Position numbers and translations under genes: made by a program. DNA of 12,592 nucleotides from Chloroflexota bacterium (GTDB taxonomy: Bacteria; Chloroflexota; Anaerolineae; Anaerolineales; UBA11657): the NCBI GenBank assembly GCA_003670425.1, contig QWRL01000048.1:1-12592 (forward strand), in the 5' to 3' direction. This document shows positions 6,732 to 12,592 of the stretch, piece after piece. Numbering within the stretch: position 1 is the first letter of the stretch; the number at the start of each line of letters is the position of its first letter. The notes below the pieces were generated by a model. That model did no database searches, was not told where the DNA came from, and saw only the letters and a list, made by a program, of their open reading frames with translations.

Positions 6732-7988
6732 GTGCTGCTCAACCTCTTGCCGCTGCGCCGCTACCGTGATTTTCGGCTGCTCTTTGTGGGGCAGACGGTC
6801 TCGCTGCTGGGCAGCATGCTGACGTATGTAGCGGTTCCGTATCAGGTTTATCAGCTCACCAAATCATCCTGGCTGGTGGGCATGGTTAGTGCGGCGCAGC
6901 TGCTGCCCGTGCTGGCACTGGGGCTGCTGGGTGGCGCGTTTGCAGACCGGCTGGATCGGCGCCGCCTGCTTGTATGGTCGGAGGTGCTGCTAACGCTGGG
7001 TGCTGCCGGGCTGGCCGTGAACGCAGCGCGGGCTGCGCCCAGCTTGCAATTTATTTTTGCAATGGCGGTCTGCATGCAGGCGGTAAATGCATTCCACCGC
7101 CCGGCGATGGATGCGCTCAATCAAAAATTGGTGGAGCCCGCGGACTACGGCGCAATCGGCGCGCTCAGCTCGCTGCGCCATAGCATGGCTGCAATCTTGG
7201 GCCCGGCCATCGGTGGCATCTTGATTGCGTGGGGCGGGGCGCAAGTTGCGTTTTGGGCGGACGCCGCCAGCTTCCTCGTTTCTGTGGTGATGCTGGTGCT
7301 GATGCGGCCAACCCCGGCGGCAACTTCCGCCGCCAGCGGCCACTGGCAGATGATTGTTGAAGGCGTGAACTTTGCGCGCAGCCGGCCCGAGCTAATTGGC
7401 ACATATCTGGTTGACATGGTTGCGATGACATTTGCGTTTCCGGTGGCGCTGTTTCCACAGATGGCGGTGCCGTGGGGTGGTGCACACGCAGCCGGCATGC
7501 TGTTTGCCTCCATGGCAATTGGCAGCCTGGTGATGAGTGCGCTGAGCGGTTGGACGGTGCGCGTTCCGCGCCATGGCGCGGCGGTTGTGGTGGCGGCCGG
7601 CATGTGGGGCGTGTTTGTGGCGGCTGCCGGCTTTGCAAACAACCTGCCGCTTGCCGTGCTGCTGCTGGCGCTGGCCGGCGCGGCAGACATGATGAGCGGA
7701 TTGTTTCGCAGCATCATCTGGAATGAGACAGTTCCCAACGAAATGCGCGGGCGCCTGGCCGGGGCAGAGATGATCAGCTATCTAACCGGTCCGCTGCTGG
7801 GCAATGCGCGCGCGGGTTATGTGGCGGCGTTTACTTCGGTGCAGTTCTCACTTGTCAGCGGCGGACTGTTGTGCGTGGCGGGCGTACTTGGCTGCGCAGT
7901 TGTGCTGCGCCAGTTTTGGCAGTACGTGGGTGCGCGGGCTGACGCAGGTGGCGGGGTAGTGGAGACCAGTGCCGCCGACATGGGCTAA
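6732..7988 (+). CDS. MFS exporter, EntS/MFS_3-like
   Basis: This is a major facilitator superfamily membrane transporter of about 418 residues from the preferred start, the usual 12-helix length. It opens with LPLRRYRDFRLLFVGQTVS, typical of the EntS/MFS_3 (drug and siderophore exporter) subgroup. Motif A between helices 2 and 3 is clear: GGAFADRLDRRR (about 67-78). Further matches are FHRPAMDALNQKLV, GPAIGGILI (helix 5 region) and the second-half RSIIWNETVPNEMRGRLAG. The frame is open back to 6381, but the first 117 codons cross the crtI promoter and have no transporter character, so the start is placed at GTG 6732, with GTG 6711 an alternative; no strong ribosome-binding site decides. The substrate is unknown. 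It is divergent from crtI, so export of a pigment or isoprenoid product is possible but only a guess. Confidence 0.85.
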   Translation: MLLNLLPLRRYRDFRLLFVGQTVSLLGSMLTYVAVPYQVYQLTKSSWLVGMVSAAQLLPVLALGLLGGAFADRLDRRRLLVWSEVLLTLGAAGLAVNAARAAPSLQFIFAMAVCMQAVNAFHRPAMDALNQKLVEPADYGAIGALSSLRHSMAAILGPAIGGILIAWGGAQVAFWADAASFLVSVVMLVLMRPTPAATSAASGHWQMIVEGVNFARSRPELIGTYLVDMVAMTFAFPVALFPQMAVPWGGAHAAGMLFASMAIGSLVMSALSGWTVRVPRHGAAVVVAAGMWGVFVAAAGFANNLPLAVLLLALAGAADMMSGLFRSIIWNETVPNEMRGRLAGAEMISYLTGPLLGNARAGYVAAFTSVQFSLVSGGLLCVAGVLGCAVVLRQFWQYVGARADAGGGVVETSAADMG

Positions 7989-8031
7989 GCGCAGTTGCAT
8001 CAGCTGCTTGTAGCGCGGGTGGAGGCCACGC

Positions 8032-8060
8032 CAATCGCGGTGCGATAATCCAAGCGATTG
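8032..8060. promoter_or_regulatory. Inverted repeat before the FAD oxidoreductase gene
   Basis: A perfect 7-base inverted repeat, CAATCGC (8032-8038) and GCGATTG (8054-8060), frames a 15-base interval that contains GATAAT (8044-8049), a -10-like hexamer. It lies in the 92-base gap between the MFS gene and the flavoprotein gene. No -35 box is seen at normal spacing. It may be an operator over a weak promoter, or chance. Confidence 0.3.
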
Positions 8061-8080
8061 TCGATGGCAAATCCCCGGGC

Positions 8081-9478
8081 GTGCAGCGCGCCGGATTCAA
8101 AATATTGAACAGCAACCGAAAACAAATTACAGAGCCGGCACGCGCGGTGGATGTGATCCACACAACCGATGTGCTGGTGGTCGGCTCCGGTCCGGGCGGG
8201 CTGGCTGCGGCATTAGCGGCGGCACGCACCGGCGTAAGTGTTGCGCTGGTGGAACGCTTCGGATGTTTTGGCGGCAACCTGACGGCGGTTGGTGTTGAAG
8301 GCTTTGCGTGGTACCGGCACGAGCAGACGGTGGAAGCCAACGGCATTGGCCGCGAGTTTGAGGAGCGCGCCAAGGCCATGGGTGCGGCGGTGCCCGAAAG
8401 CCAATCGCTGTCTTACGAGATTGACTCAGAAGGATTCAAGCTGGTTGCAGACACGCTGGTGGCAGAGGCCGGTGTGCACCCGATGATGCATCGCTTGTTT
8501 GTGGCGCCAATCATGGATGGCGAAACGATTACGGGCATCATCGTCGAGTCCAAGGCGGGCCGCGAAGCCATTCTTGCGCGGCGCATCATCGATGCCACCG
8601 GCGATGCAGATGTGGCGTTTCGGGCTGGTGCGCCGACGCACAAGACGCCGGTGGAGCAGATGCAGGCGGCCTCAGTCATTTTCCATATGGCGGGTGTTGA
8701 CAAGCTGGCGTTCATGGCCGGTGTGCGCGCGGATCCGCAAACCTACAAGGACTGGTCAACGGGCGAATGGGTGATCGAAACGACGGGCAAGGAGGATGGG
8801 TTGTTTTCGCCGTTCCTCGGCAAACCATTTGCGCAAGCCATCCGCGATGGCGTGATACCGGCGCACTTGAACACTATCGGCGGTACATGGGGCGCTGTGC
8901 ATGACACCGGCGAACTTACATACATGAATCTCATTCATCTTGCGGGCTGTGACGGCACCAACCCGGACAGCCTGACGAAGTTTGAGATGGAAGGGCGGCG
9001 CCAAGCCATGCTGGCAATTGCAGCGCTGCGGCGTTACACGCCCGGCTGTGCAGGGGCGCGCCTGCGCAACTTCGGCATGACGATTGGCATTCGCGATACA
9101 CGCAAGATTGATGCGGCCTACAACCTGAGCGAAGGCGATGTGCGCAACGAGGCGCGCTTTGAGGATTCGGTTGGCATCTACCCGGAATTTATTGACGGCT
9201 ACGGCGTGCTTGTTTTGCCGACCACCGGCCGCTACATGCACATACCGTATCGCGCGATGCTGCCCAAGCGCGTGAAGAACCTGCTGGTTACCGGCCGCGC
9301 GCTCGGCGGTGACCGCATTGCGCATGCCGCCACGCGCAACATGGCGTGTTGTGCGGTTGCCGGGCAGGGGGCCGGGATTGCGGCTGCGCTTTCTATCAAA
9401 GCCAACCAAGACCTCGACCGGATTAGCATTGCAAGCGTGCAGGCTGAACTGGCGCGGCAGGGCGTTCGGTATATTTAG
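8081..9478 (+). CDS. FAD-dependent oxidoreductase (PF12831 type)
   Basis: This stand-alone flavoprotein has 465 residues. Near the N-terminus ITEPARAVDVIHTTDVLVV leads into the dinucleotide-binding GSGPGG (35-40) and VERFGCFGGNLT (57-68). RIIDATGDADVAFRAGA (168-184) is the second FAD contact typical of the FAD_oxidored family. The C-terminus has GRALGGDRIAHAATRNMACC and a glycine-rich GQGAG segment that closes the FAD site. Proteins of this family are widespread, often annotated only as FAD-dependent oxidoreductase, and their substrates are mostly unknown; I assign none. Start: GTG at 8081 gives the full open frame, and TTG at 8105 (residue 9) is an alternative nearer to the usual start before the ITEPAR segment. 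It follows the MFS gene by 92 bases on the same strand, so they may be co-transcribed. It is not a CrtI paralogue, since the C-terminal carotenoid-desaturase signature is missing. Confidence 0.85.
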   Translation: MQRAGFKILNSNRKQITEPARAVDVIHTTDVLVVGSGPGGLAAALAAARTGVSVALVERFGCFGGNLTAVGVEGFAWYRHEQTVEANGIGREFEERAKAMGAAVPESQSLSYEIDSEGFKLVADTLVAEAGVHPMMHRLFVAPIMDGETITGIIVESKAGREAILARRIIDATGDADVAFRAGAPTHKTPVEQMQAASVIFHMAGVDKLAFMAGVRADPQTYKDWSTGEWVIETTGKEDGLFSPFLGKPFAQAIRDGVIPAHLNTIGGTWGAVHDTGELTYMNLIHLAGCDGTNPDSLTKFEMEGRRQAMLAIAALRRYTPGCAGARLRNFGMTIGIRDTRKIDAAYNLSEGDVRNEARFEDSVGIYPEFIDGYGVLVLPTTGRYMHIPYRAMLPKRVKNLLVTGRALGGDRIAHAATRNMACCAVAGQGAGIAAALSIKANQDLDRISIASVQAELARQGVRYI

Positions 9479-9575
9479 CAGGGTGTAGGCGCAAGTAGTT
9501 TGCAGCTGCGCGGACGCGCAAAACTTTGATGCTAGATTGCGGCGGGTGACGCATGCCAGGCTGTGGGGCAGGCAG

Positions 9576-9606
9576 CCGGCTGGCTGGGCGCAGCAAAGCC
9601 AGCCGG
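9576..9606. terminator. Hairpin between convergent genes, possible bidirectional terminator
   Basis: A perfect 10-base inverted repeat, CCGGCTGGCT (9576-9585) and AGCCAGCCGG (9597-9606), has an 11-base loop. It lies in the 143-base gap between the converging flavoprotein and MFS genes, 97 bases after one stop and 15 bases after the other. There is no T-run on either side, so it is a terminator by position and stem strength only. Nothing else is recognised in the gap. Confidence 0.5.
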
Positions 9607-9621
9607 GGCAACACACAGGGG

Positions 9622-10857
9622 TTATGTGCGCGTGCCTTCCTCGATCAGCTTTGTGCCCGGGTCGGCCGCCTTGCGTCCGCGTACTTCGGCCACCAAAATT
9701 AATGAGGCAGCCACAATCATTGCAGCGCATACCCAGCCGAGGGCGCCAATTGATACGTAGGCTACTAGGTTGAAGGCGACCAGCGGTGCCACCACGCCGC
9801 GCAGCCCCGTGAAGAATGTATGCACGGCCATGTATTCGGCCACGCGCTCCGGGGGCGCAAACTTGGTGACCCACAGGGTCCACGCCACATCGCCGCCGGC
9901 GTTGGAGATGCCGAAGATGACGGCGCCTGCCAGCAAGCCGGGCATCTCGCGGCTGGTAAAGAATGCCAGGATGCCGAGCGCGAAACCAAGGTTGAGCGCG
10001 GCGCGCAGCGACAGAAAGTCCATGCGGTCAAACAGGCGGCCCCACAACGGGCTGAGCAGCAGGCGCGCGATGTTGGGGATGACGCCGGTGAGCAGCGCGA
10101 TGCTGGTGGCGGCAAGCGGCGGGCCGTAGCGCGGGTTGGCCAGAAACTCCACGCGCATCGGCCACATCATCAAATTTGCAAAGCCCATCAACATCCACAC
10201 GATCAGCGTCAGGCGAAACACGCGGTCTTCGCGCACGTAGCGCAGCGCGCGCAGCGGGTTGGTGCGGCCACTGCGCGCCAGCGGCTTGGAGTCGAGGCGC
10301 GCCAGGCACACAGCAGAGAACGCAAACGCGCCGCAGTACACCAGCATCAGCCAGCGGCTCCATTGCATGTCCGCTGCCAGCACCCGCCCGGCCGCCTCGG
10401 CAAACGCCGCCGCCGTGCCAATGCGGATCATCATCGTAAGCGAGAACAGCCGGCCGCGTGACTGGCTGGGGTAGTTATCCTGATACACCTGCGTCAACAG
10501 GGGAATGGTCATGGCCAGCAGCGCCATGGCGGTGATGCTGCCTGCCAGAAACACCACTGGGGTGGGTACGGCTGCCACAACCCCCATGCAAAGCGCACCG
10601 AGCGCGGTGAGCATGGCGGCCGCGCGCGCCGGCCGCAGGCCGCTGTTGGCAACCACCGAGACCACCAGCAGCGAAAGCAGCATGCCAAAGCTGCCGCCGC
10701 TGGCGAGCAGCGCCTTGGCGGTTGGGCCGGCTGCGTAATATTGCACCGCAATCAGCAGCAGAAACGTTTGCGCAGCCGTCTCCAGCATGCCGTGTGCGCC
10801 CGCGCGCCAGCGTTCGTAGCGGAAGGTGCGGGCGGTGATTAATTCTGCAGTTGTCAC
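9622..10857 (-). CDS. MFS transporter
   Basis: This is a major facilitator superfamily protein of 411 residues with about 12 hydrophobic segments. The N-terminal region RWRAGAHGMLETAAQTFLLL is followed by helix pairs. A loop LTQVYQDNYPSQSRGRLFSL with the usual SRGR turn sits near helix 4. A motif A-like loop is found in the second half (LSPLWGRLFDRMDFLSLR). Late in the protein, NAGGDVAWTLWVTKFAPPERVAEYM resembles the helix 10-11 region of uncharacterised MFS members. The substrate is unknown, and nothing marks it as related to the EntS-like gene at 6732. The start codon is GTG at 10857 with no Shine-Dalgarno; a TATACT at 10880-10875 would give a very short leader. It is convergent with the flavoprotein gene and divergent from the CDP-alcohol phosphatidyltransferase gene. 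Confidence 0.85.
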   Translation of the reverse strand: MTTAELITARTFRYERWRAGAHGMLETAAQTFLLLIAVQYYAAGPTAKALLASGGSFGMLLSLLVVSVVANSGLRPARAAAMLTALGALCMGVVAAVPTPVVFLAGSITAMALLAMTIPLLTQVYQDNYPSQSRGRLFSLTMMIRIGTAAAFAEAAGRVLAADMQWSRWLMLVYCGAFAFSAVCLARLDSKPLARSGRTNPLRALRYVREDRVFRLTLIVWMLMGFANLMMWPMRVEFLANPRYGPPLAATSIALLTGVIPNIARLLLSPLWGRLFDRMDFLSLRAALNLGFALGILAFFTSREMPGLLAGAVIFGISNAGGDVAWTLWVTKFAPPERVAEYMAVHTFFTGLRGVVAPLVAFNLVAYVSIGALGWVCAAMIVAASLILVAEVRGRKAADPGTKLIEEGTRT

Positions 10858-10933
10858 AAGCGCGGAGGATTAGCAGTATAACTGCGCCCGCTGGCGTACC
10901 AGCAAAACATTCAACGCGCGGTAAGATTCACAA

Positions 10934-10975
10934 ATGAGCACGGCGAAAGTGCGCGGGCGCTGCGGGCAAGCGTGA
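10934..10975 (+). CDS. Possible 13-residue upstream ORF
   Basis: ATG at 10934 opens a 13-codon frame (MSTAKVRGRCGQA) whose TGA stop (10973-10975) overlaps the ATG of the phosphatidyltransferase gene (10975-10977) as TGATG. Such overlaps allow re-initiation, and the main gene has no evident Shine-Dalgarno, so a translation-coupling leader is plausible. An ORF of this length can easily arise by chance, and the peptide has no recognised feature. Confidence 0.25.
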   Translation: MSTAKVRGRCGQA

Positions 10976-11763
10976 TGGACAAGGTACCTGCCAGTGCTGC
11001 GTTTGTGGATTACAGCGACTACGCGCGGCCGGCTGCACTCTGGCTGGTGCGCCGCCTGCTGCCAACGCGCGTTACGCCGCTGCACTTAACCGCAGCCTAC
11101 ACCCTGGCCGGCGCGGCTGCGGCACTGTTGCTGGCGCGCAACAGCTATCTGCCGCTCGCCGGCGCGCTGCTCATTATCAAGAGCTGGCTGGATGCGGCGG
11201 ACGGTTCACTGGCGCGGGCGCGGCAGCGCCCCTCGCGCGTGGGCCGCTTTGCGGATTCGCTCGCAGATTTTGCCGTCACTGCCATGCTGTTTGCCGCACT
11301 TGGATTTAGCAGCGGCCGCTGGCTTTTGTGCACGCTGGCTGCAGTGAGCCTCACTTTGCAATGTTCCGCGTTCAGCTACTACTACGTCTGTCATCGCGCT
11401 GCCAGCGGTGGCGACCAGACCAGCCGCGCCGATGAGAGTGCGAGCACCGGCTACGCCTATGACAATCCGCGCGTGCTGTGGCTTGTGCACAAGCTGTACG
11501 GGATGATCTACCGTTGGCAGGATGTGCTGCTGGCGCGGGTTGATGGATGGCTGGCGCCGCACAAAGCTTTGCCGCGCGGCATGCTGGCGGCTGCCAGCCT
11601 GATGGGCGCCGGCATGCAGCTGCTGGTAATTGCATTGTGCGCCGCTGCGGGCCGGCCCATTTGGGCAGCCTGGGCATTTGTGGGGCCTTACAACATTTAT
11701 CTGGCCGGCTTGCTGGTGGTGCGCGCTTTGGTTGCGCGCGGGCAGCCCAGCTTGCCGCGCTAG
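10975..11763 (+). CDS. CDP-alcohol phosphatidyltransferase family protein
   Basis: This is an integral membrane phospholipid-synthesis enzyme of 262 residues that would transfer a phosphatidyl or similar group from a CDP-linked donor to an alcohol acceptor. The family signature D-x2-D-G-x2-A-R-x8-G-x3-D-x3-D is perfect: D73, D76, G77, A80, R81, G90, D94 and D98. The four aspartates bind two metal ions and supply the catalytic base. Hydrophobic helices flank this site (35-70 and 95-125), and more follow to the C-terminus, ending WAFVGPYNIYLAGLLVVRALV. The acceptor (glycerol phosphate, inositol phosphate, serine or another) cannot be told from the signature. An internal soluble loop (about 135-190, with YDNPRVLWLVHKLYGMIYRW) differs from standard PgsA or PssA. 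Start: GTG at 10972 directly precedes ATG at 10975; I use the ATG. folE follows after 43 bases. Confidence 0.85.
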   Translation: MDKVPASAAFVDYSDYARPAALWLVRRLLPTRVTPLHLTAAYTLAGAAAALLLARNSYLPLAGALLIIKSWLDAADGSLARARQRPSRVGRFADSLADFAVTAMLFAALGFSSGRWLLCTLAAVSLTLQCSAFSYYYVCHRAASGGDQTSRADESASTGYAYDNPRVLWLVHKLYGMIYRWQDVLLARVDGWLAPHKALPRGMLAAASLMGAGMQLLVIALCAAAGRPIWAAWAFVGPYNIYLAGLLVVRALVARGQPSLPR

Positions 11764-11793
11764 CGGCTGGCTGGTAACCTCTGCCTCAAATAC

Positions 11794-11798
11794 GGGAG
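11794..11798 (+). promoter_or_regulatory. Ribosome binding site that fixes the folE start
   Basis: GGGAG lies 8 bases before ATG 11807, good Shine-Dalgarno spacing. The reading frame stays open far upstream, to 11630 inside the preceding gene, so this site and the family alignment select 11807 as the start. Confidence 0.65.
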
Positions 11799-11806
11799 CA
11801 ATTATT

Positions 11807-12487
11807 ATGAAGGAAACGCGGCCACTGAGCCTGCCCAACGGCGGGCATGATGCAGAGACGGACGACTTAAACTTCGCTGTTGCAGCCGATGCAAAACATG
11901 CGAGGCTGCGGCCGGCGCAAATGGCAGCGATTGCAGAGGCCACGCGCACCATCCTGCACAGCGTGGGGGAGGATCCGGATCGTGACGGCTTGCAGCGCAC
12001 GCCGCAGCGCGTGGCGCGCATGTACGCAGAGCTGCTGGCGGGCTACGGCATGGATCCGCAGGCGCTGATCAACGGCGCGCTGTTTGATGTGGATTACGAA
12101 GAGATGGTTGTGGTGCGCGATATCGAATTCTCATCGCTGTGCGAGCACCACATGCTGCCGTTCATCGGGCATGCGCATGTGGCCTATATTCCCAACGGCA
12201 AGGTGCTGGGCTTGTCCAAAATTCCACGCATTGTGGATATGTACGCGCAGCGCCTGCAGGTGCAAGAACGCCTGACAACTGAGATTGCGGACTTCATGAT
12301 GACTACGCTCAATCCGCACGGCGTGGCGGTGGTGCTGGAGGCGGCGCACATGTGTGCGCGCATCCGCGGCGTGCGCAAACACGATGCGCGCATGGTTACC
12401 AGCGCACTGCGCGGCATATTCCGCGACCAGATGAGCACCCGCATGGAGTTTATGCAGCACATCAACATGCAGCGGCCCGGGGAATAA
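11807..12487 (+). CDS. folE: GTP cyclohydrolase I
   Basis: This cytosolic homodecameric enzyme converts GTP to 7,8-dihydroneopterin triphosphate, the entry step to tetrahydrofolate and biopterin. The protein has 226 residues, normal for FolE. Signature blocks are GEDPDRDGLQRTPQRVARMY (54-73), DIEFSSLCEHHMLPFIGHAH (105-124), GLSKIPRIVDMYAQRLQVQE (135-154) and HMCARIRGV (181-189). The zinc ligands expected from the E. coli enzyme are all present: C112, H115 and C183. This is the classical zinc type (FolE1), not FolE2. The N-terminal 30 residues are variable and acidic, as in many relatives. The gene is probably co-transcribed with the phosphatidyltransferase gene 43 bases upstream, since no separate promoter is evident. 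No other folate gene is in view. Confidence 0.95.
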   Translation: MKETRPLSLPNGGHDAETDDLNFAVAADAKHARLRPAQMAAIAEATRTILHSVGEDPDRDGLQRTPQRVARMYAELLAGYGMDPQALINGALFDVDYEEMVVVRDIEFSSLCEHHMLPFIGHAHVAYIPNGKVLGLSKIPRIVDMYAQRLQVQERLTTEIADFMMTTLNPHGVAVVLEAAHMCARIRGVRKHDARMVTSALRGIFRDQMSTRMEFMQHINMQRPGE

Positions 12488-12556
12488 CACAAATTTTTAC
12501 CCTTTAAGCTGGCTAGTAGCCTCGCCGGGCCGGTGATTGAATTAACCTCACCTTGC

Positions 12557-12585
12557 TTGACACCGCACTACTTTCGACCTACAAT
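12557..12585 (+). promoter_or_regulatory. Near-consensus sigma70 promoter facing out of the window
   Basis: TTGACA (12557-12562) is a perfect -35 box, followed after exactly 17 bases by TACAAT (12580-12585), five of six to the -10 consensus. The strand and position, 70 bases after the folE stop, mean it drives a gene beginning beyond the right edge. Transcription would start at about 12592, so the start site is at the very end of the window. Confidence 0.75.
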
Positions 12586-12592
12586 CCTGCTC

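Noticed and set aside
6515..6769. Cysteine-rich 84-codon plus-strand frame between crtI and the MFS gene
   Set aside because: It overlaps the start of the MFS gene, its cysteines are not in a spaced metal-binding pattern, and there is no ribosome-binding site, so chance is likelier.
8756..9883. Long open frame on the minus strand (375 codons) across the flavoprotein gene
   Set aside because: It lies antisense to a clearly recognised FAD-dependent oxidoreductase, shows no family motifs and is rich in Arg, Ala and His, as expected of a shadow frame in GC-rich DNA.
11206..12021. Minus-strand open frame (271 codons) opposite the phosphatidyltransferase and folE genes
   Set aside because: It is antisense to two genes with intact signatures, has no recognisable domain, and has composition typical of a shadow.
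12488..12556. GGCTAGTAGCC hairpin after folE as a terminator
   Set aside because: The stem is only 4 bases with a 3-base loop and no T-run behind it, too weak to call.

Overview
The window is bacterial and falls into two parts that do not look alike. Bases 1 to about 940 have moderate GC and hold a small YqaA/DedA-type membrane protein gene and, convergent to it, the C-terminal part of a HAD-type phosphatase whose N-terminal half is missing. From about 940-975 to the end the DNA is GC-rich, with many GCGC and GCCGG words and GC-biased third positions, and carries intact genes throughout. The break coincides with the point where the HAD gene is cut off. This suggests either a recombination boundary or a chimeric metagenomic contig. 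The host cannot be named from sequence alone. A fused CrtYcd-type lycopene cyclase, a P450 beside carotenoid genes and a PF12831-type flavoprotein would fit lineages such as Chloroflexota or Deinococcota, but that is a weak guess.

The central feature is a minus-strand carotenoid operon, reading from right to left: crtI (phytoene desaturase, about 6445-4943), crtB (phytoene synthase, 4946-4029), a fused CrtYc/CrtYd-type lycopene cyclase (3885-3097), a cytochrome P450 (3118-1757) and a DUF1295/steroid-reductase-like membrane enzyme (1760-975). Three of the four junctions overlap: two 4-base ATGA overlaps and one of about 22 bases. The crtB-cyclase junction is instead a 143-base spacer with two small hairpins. 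The predicted route is GGPP to phytoene (CrtB), to lycopene (CrtI), to beta-carotene (cyclase), then oxygenation of the rings, probably by the P450 in the manner of Thermus CYP175A1. The DUF1295 enzyme would act on the product or on another membrane lipid; its role is unknown. No crtE, crtZ, crtW or light-responsive regulator is present. A recognisable sigma70-like promoter (TTGACA, 16 bases, TATCAT) lies just before crtI in an AT-rich island and supports a TTG start for crtI that is internal to the longest open frame.

Right of this lie an EntS-like MFS exporter (+), a stand-alone FAD-dependent oxidoreductase (+), a second MFS protein (-, convergent, with a strong hairpin in the gap), then a plus-strand pair: a CDP-alcohol phosphatidyltransferase with a perfect family signature, and folE (GTP cyclohydrolase I). 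The window ends in a near-consensus sigma70 promoter (TTGACA, 17 bases, TACAAT) pointing to a gene outside. I saw no tRNA, rRNA, CRISPR array, insertion sequence or complete mobile element.
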